Origin: Rhodospirillales bacterium
GTDB taxonomy: Bacteria; Pseudomonadota; Alphaproteobacteria; Rhodospirillales; JAOUPW01
Direction: 5' to 3'
NCBI GenBank assembly: GCA_029879665.1
Contig: JAOUPW010000098.1
Location: forward strand, 1 to 6,937
Length of the DNA: 6,937 nucleotides
A program made the translations under genes and the position numbers. The notes beneath the pieces were generated by a model. The model was not told the origin of the DNA, ran no database searches, and saw only the letters and a program-made list of their open reading frames with translations. Of the stretch, positions 6,107 to 6,937 are shown piece by piece (position 1 is the stretch's first letter; every line of letters starts with the position of its first letter).

Positions 6107-6600
6107 CCGTGAGCGGAACTGAAGCTCTTCCCTACCGCCCTTGCGTCGGAGCCCTGATCGTCAATCGCCAGGGATTGGTGTTCATGGCTCGGCGATACGG
6201 CTTGCCCTCACCGGATTTGGGATGGCAGATGCCCCAGGGCGGTATTGACGATGGCGAGGCGCCGCTTCAGGCGGTGAGGCGCGAAGTTGCCGAAGAAACG
6301 GGAATCGTCAGCCTGGATCTGATCGGTGAAAGTTCGGGCACCTATCGCTATGATCTTCCCGATGATCTCGTCGGCACGGCTCTGGGGGGGCACTTCCAGG
6401 GTCAGGATATGAAGTGGTTTGTTTTTCGGTTCATCGGCGGTGAAGATGAAATCGACCTCAACCGGGAGGATCCGCCGGAATTCGAAGACTGGAAATGGGT
6501 TCCCGTCGATCAGGCCGCGAACATGATTGTGCCTTTTAAACGAAGACTGTATGAACAAGTCGTATCCGAACTGGGGCATCATGCCGTCCCGCTCACATGA
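6103..6600 (+). CDS. rppH: RNA pyrophosphohydrolase / dinucleoside polyphosphate hydrolase (Nudix)
   Basis: Nudix hydrolase that removes pyrophosphate from the 5' triphosphate end of mRNAs, which triggers 5'-end-dependent decay by RNase E or J; relatives (IalA in Bartonella, YgdP in E. coli) also hydrolyse diadenosine polyphosphates. Its 165 residues match the usual 160-175. The Nudix box is perfect: G46-x5-E52-x7-R60-E61-V62-A63-E64-E65-T66-G67-I68. It is preceded by the RppH-type signatures YRPCVGALIVNRQG (11-24) and WQMPQGGI (41-48), and followed by KWFVFRF (104-110), PPEFEDWKWVP (124-134) and VPFKRRLYEQV (143-153). No signal peptide, so cytoplasmic. The ATG overlaps the stop of the YibQ-like gene (ATGA) without a clear ribosome-binding site, suggesting coupled translation. 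A run of seven G (6384-6390) lies in the GG codons of GTALGGHF. The alternative reading as a plain Ap4A hydrolase cannot be excluded, since both activities occur in this clade. Confidence 0.95.
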   Translation: MTVSGTEALPYRPCVGALIVNRQGLVFMARRYGLPSPDLGWQMPQGGIDDGEAPLQAVRREVAEETGIVSLDLIGESSGTYRYDLPDDLVGTALGGHFQGQDMKWFVFRFIGGEDEIDLNREDPPEFEDWKWVPVDQAANMIVPFKRRLYEQVVSELGHHAVPLT

Positions 6601-6621
6601 TTTTTCCCGGGTGGTTCAGCC

Positions 6622-6937
6622 ATGATGTATTTTGAAGTCGTCGTCGGATTTGTTCTTTTGCTGGGCGGGGCGGAATTCTTGGTGCGCGGCGCCGTGGTCC
6701 TTGCAAAGAAGCTGGGAATATCCTCCCTGGTGATCGGCATGACCGTGGTCGCGATCGGTACCTCGGCACCGGAACTGGTGGTTAGTCTTAATGCCGCTCT
6801 CGAAGGTGTTCCGGGTATTGCCATCGGCAATGTCGTCGGCAGTAATATCGCCAATGTGCTGCTGATCCTGGGTGTTGCCGGCTTGGTCTCGCCGATACCG
6901 AAACGTCCCCACGCCCACCTTCACGACGGTTCCATTC
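6622..6937 (+). CDS. Calcium/sodium antiporter, CaCA family (YrbG-like), 3'-truncated by window edge
   Basis: Inner-membrane exchanger predicted to move Ca2+ against Na+ (and possibly K+). The frame is open from ATG at 6622 to the last base, giving 105 codons; the full family is usually about 310-370 residues, so only the first part is seen. Features: first helix (about 4-20) in VVGFVLLLGGAEFLVRGA; the alpha-1 repeat with the hallmark GTSAPELVVSL (46-56); then GNVVGSNIANVLLILG (69-84), containing the conserved GSN. These motifs carry the ion-coordinating residues (E51 and N75 by position). After helix 3 the loop reads KRPHAHLHDG, unusually His-rich. The start may be ATG 6622 or the adjacent ATG 6625; the only weak ribosome-binding-like sequence is GGTGG at 6610-6614. 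The gap to rppH is 21 bp, with no terminator, so it may be co-transcribed. Confidence is high for the family and low for exact ion specificity. Confidence 0.93.
   Translation, partial: MMYFEVVVGFVLLLGGAEFLVRGAVVLAKKLGISSLVIGMTVVAIGTSAPELVVSLNAALEGVPGIAIGNVVGSNIANVLLILGVAGLVSPIPKRPHAHLHDGSI

Noticed and set aside
6597..6621. Terminator between rppH and the antiporter gene
   Set aside because: There is a TTTTT run at 6601-6605 just after the stop, but no stable GC-rich stem immediately before it that ends at the run.

Overview
The window is a stretch of ordinary chromosome from what looks like an alphaproteobacterium, probably Rhodospirillales-like. The lineage rests on the GC-rich coding sequence with GC-rich third positions, the style of the proteins (notably the YibQ-type protein and the RppH/IalA-type Nudix enzyme), and the gene order. 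I cannot name a genus. All genes are on the + strand, coding density is very high, and the longest gene-free gap is 99 bp. I see no tRNA, rRNA, CRISPR array, insertion sequence, phage gene or attachment site.

Layout: (1) positions 1-396 hold the 3' part of rlmH, the 23S rRNA pseudouridine-1915 methyltransferase gene, cut by the window's left edge. (2) A 99-bp gap follows, with no convincing promoter or terminator. (3) gpmI (496-2070) encodes a cofactor-independent phosphoglycerate mutase with every expected catalytic residue. (4) An EnvC-type murein hydrolase activator (2067-3350) has long coiled coils and a LytM domain whose zinc ligands are all replaced. (5) ctpA (3347-4762) encodes an S41 carboxy-terminal processing protease with an intact Ser/Lys dyad and a KNGE tandem repeat in its tail. 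(6) A divergent polysaccharide deacetylase (YibQ/DUF610-like) protein (4796-6106) has a long acidic cytoplasmic segment and one membrane helix. (7) rppH (6103-6600) encodes a Nudix RNA pyrophosphohydrolase. (8) The 5' third of a CaCA-family Ca2+/Na+ antiporter gene (6622 to the right edge) closes the window.

Three junctions (gpmI/envC, envC/ctpA, yibQ-like/rppH) are 4-bp ATGA overlaps, and the ctpA/yibQ gap is 33 bp. gpmI through rppH is therefore very likely one translationally coupled operon, with the antiporter possibly continuing it. The order gpmI-envC-(ctpA)-yibQ is a known arrangement in Proteobacteria (gpmM-envC-yibQ in E. coli). The central three genes form an envelope module: an amidase activator, a periplasmic processing protease, and an inner-membrane-anchored protein with a deacetylase-like fold. 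They sit between a glycolytic gene and an mRNA-decay gene.

I found no convincing evidence of a wholly new system. The points most worth a second look are the loss of the expected metal-binding aspartates in the YibQ-like protein, the in-frame 12-bp tandem repeat in ctpA, the fully degenerate LytM site, and the tight coupling of the envelope genes.
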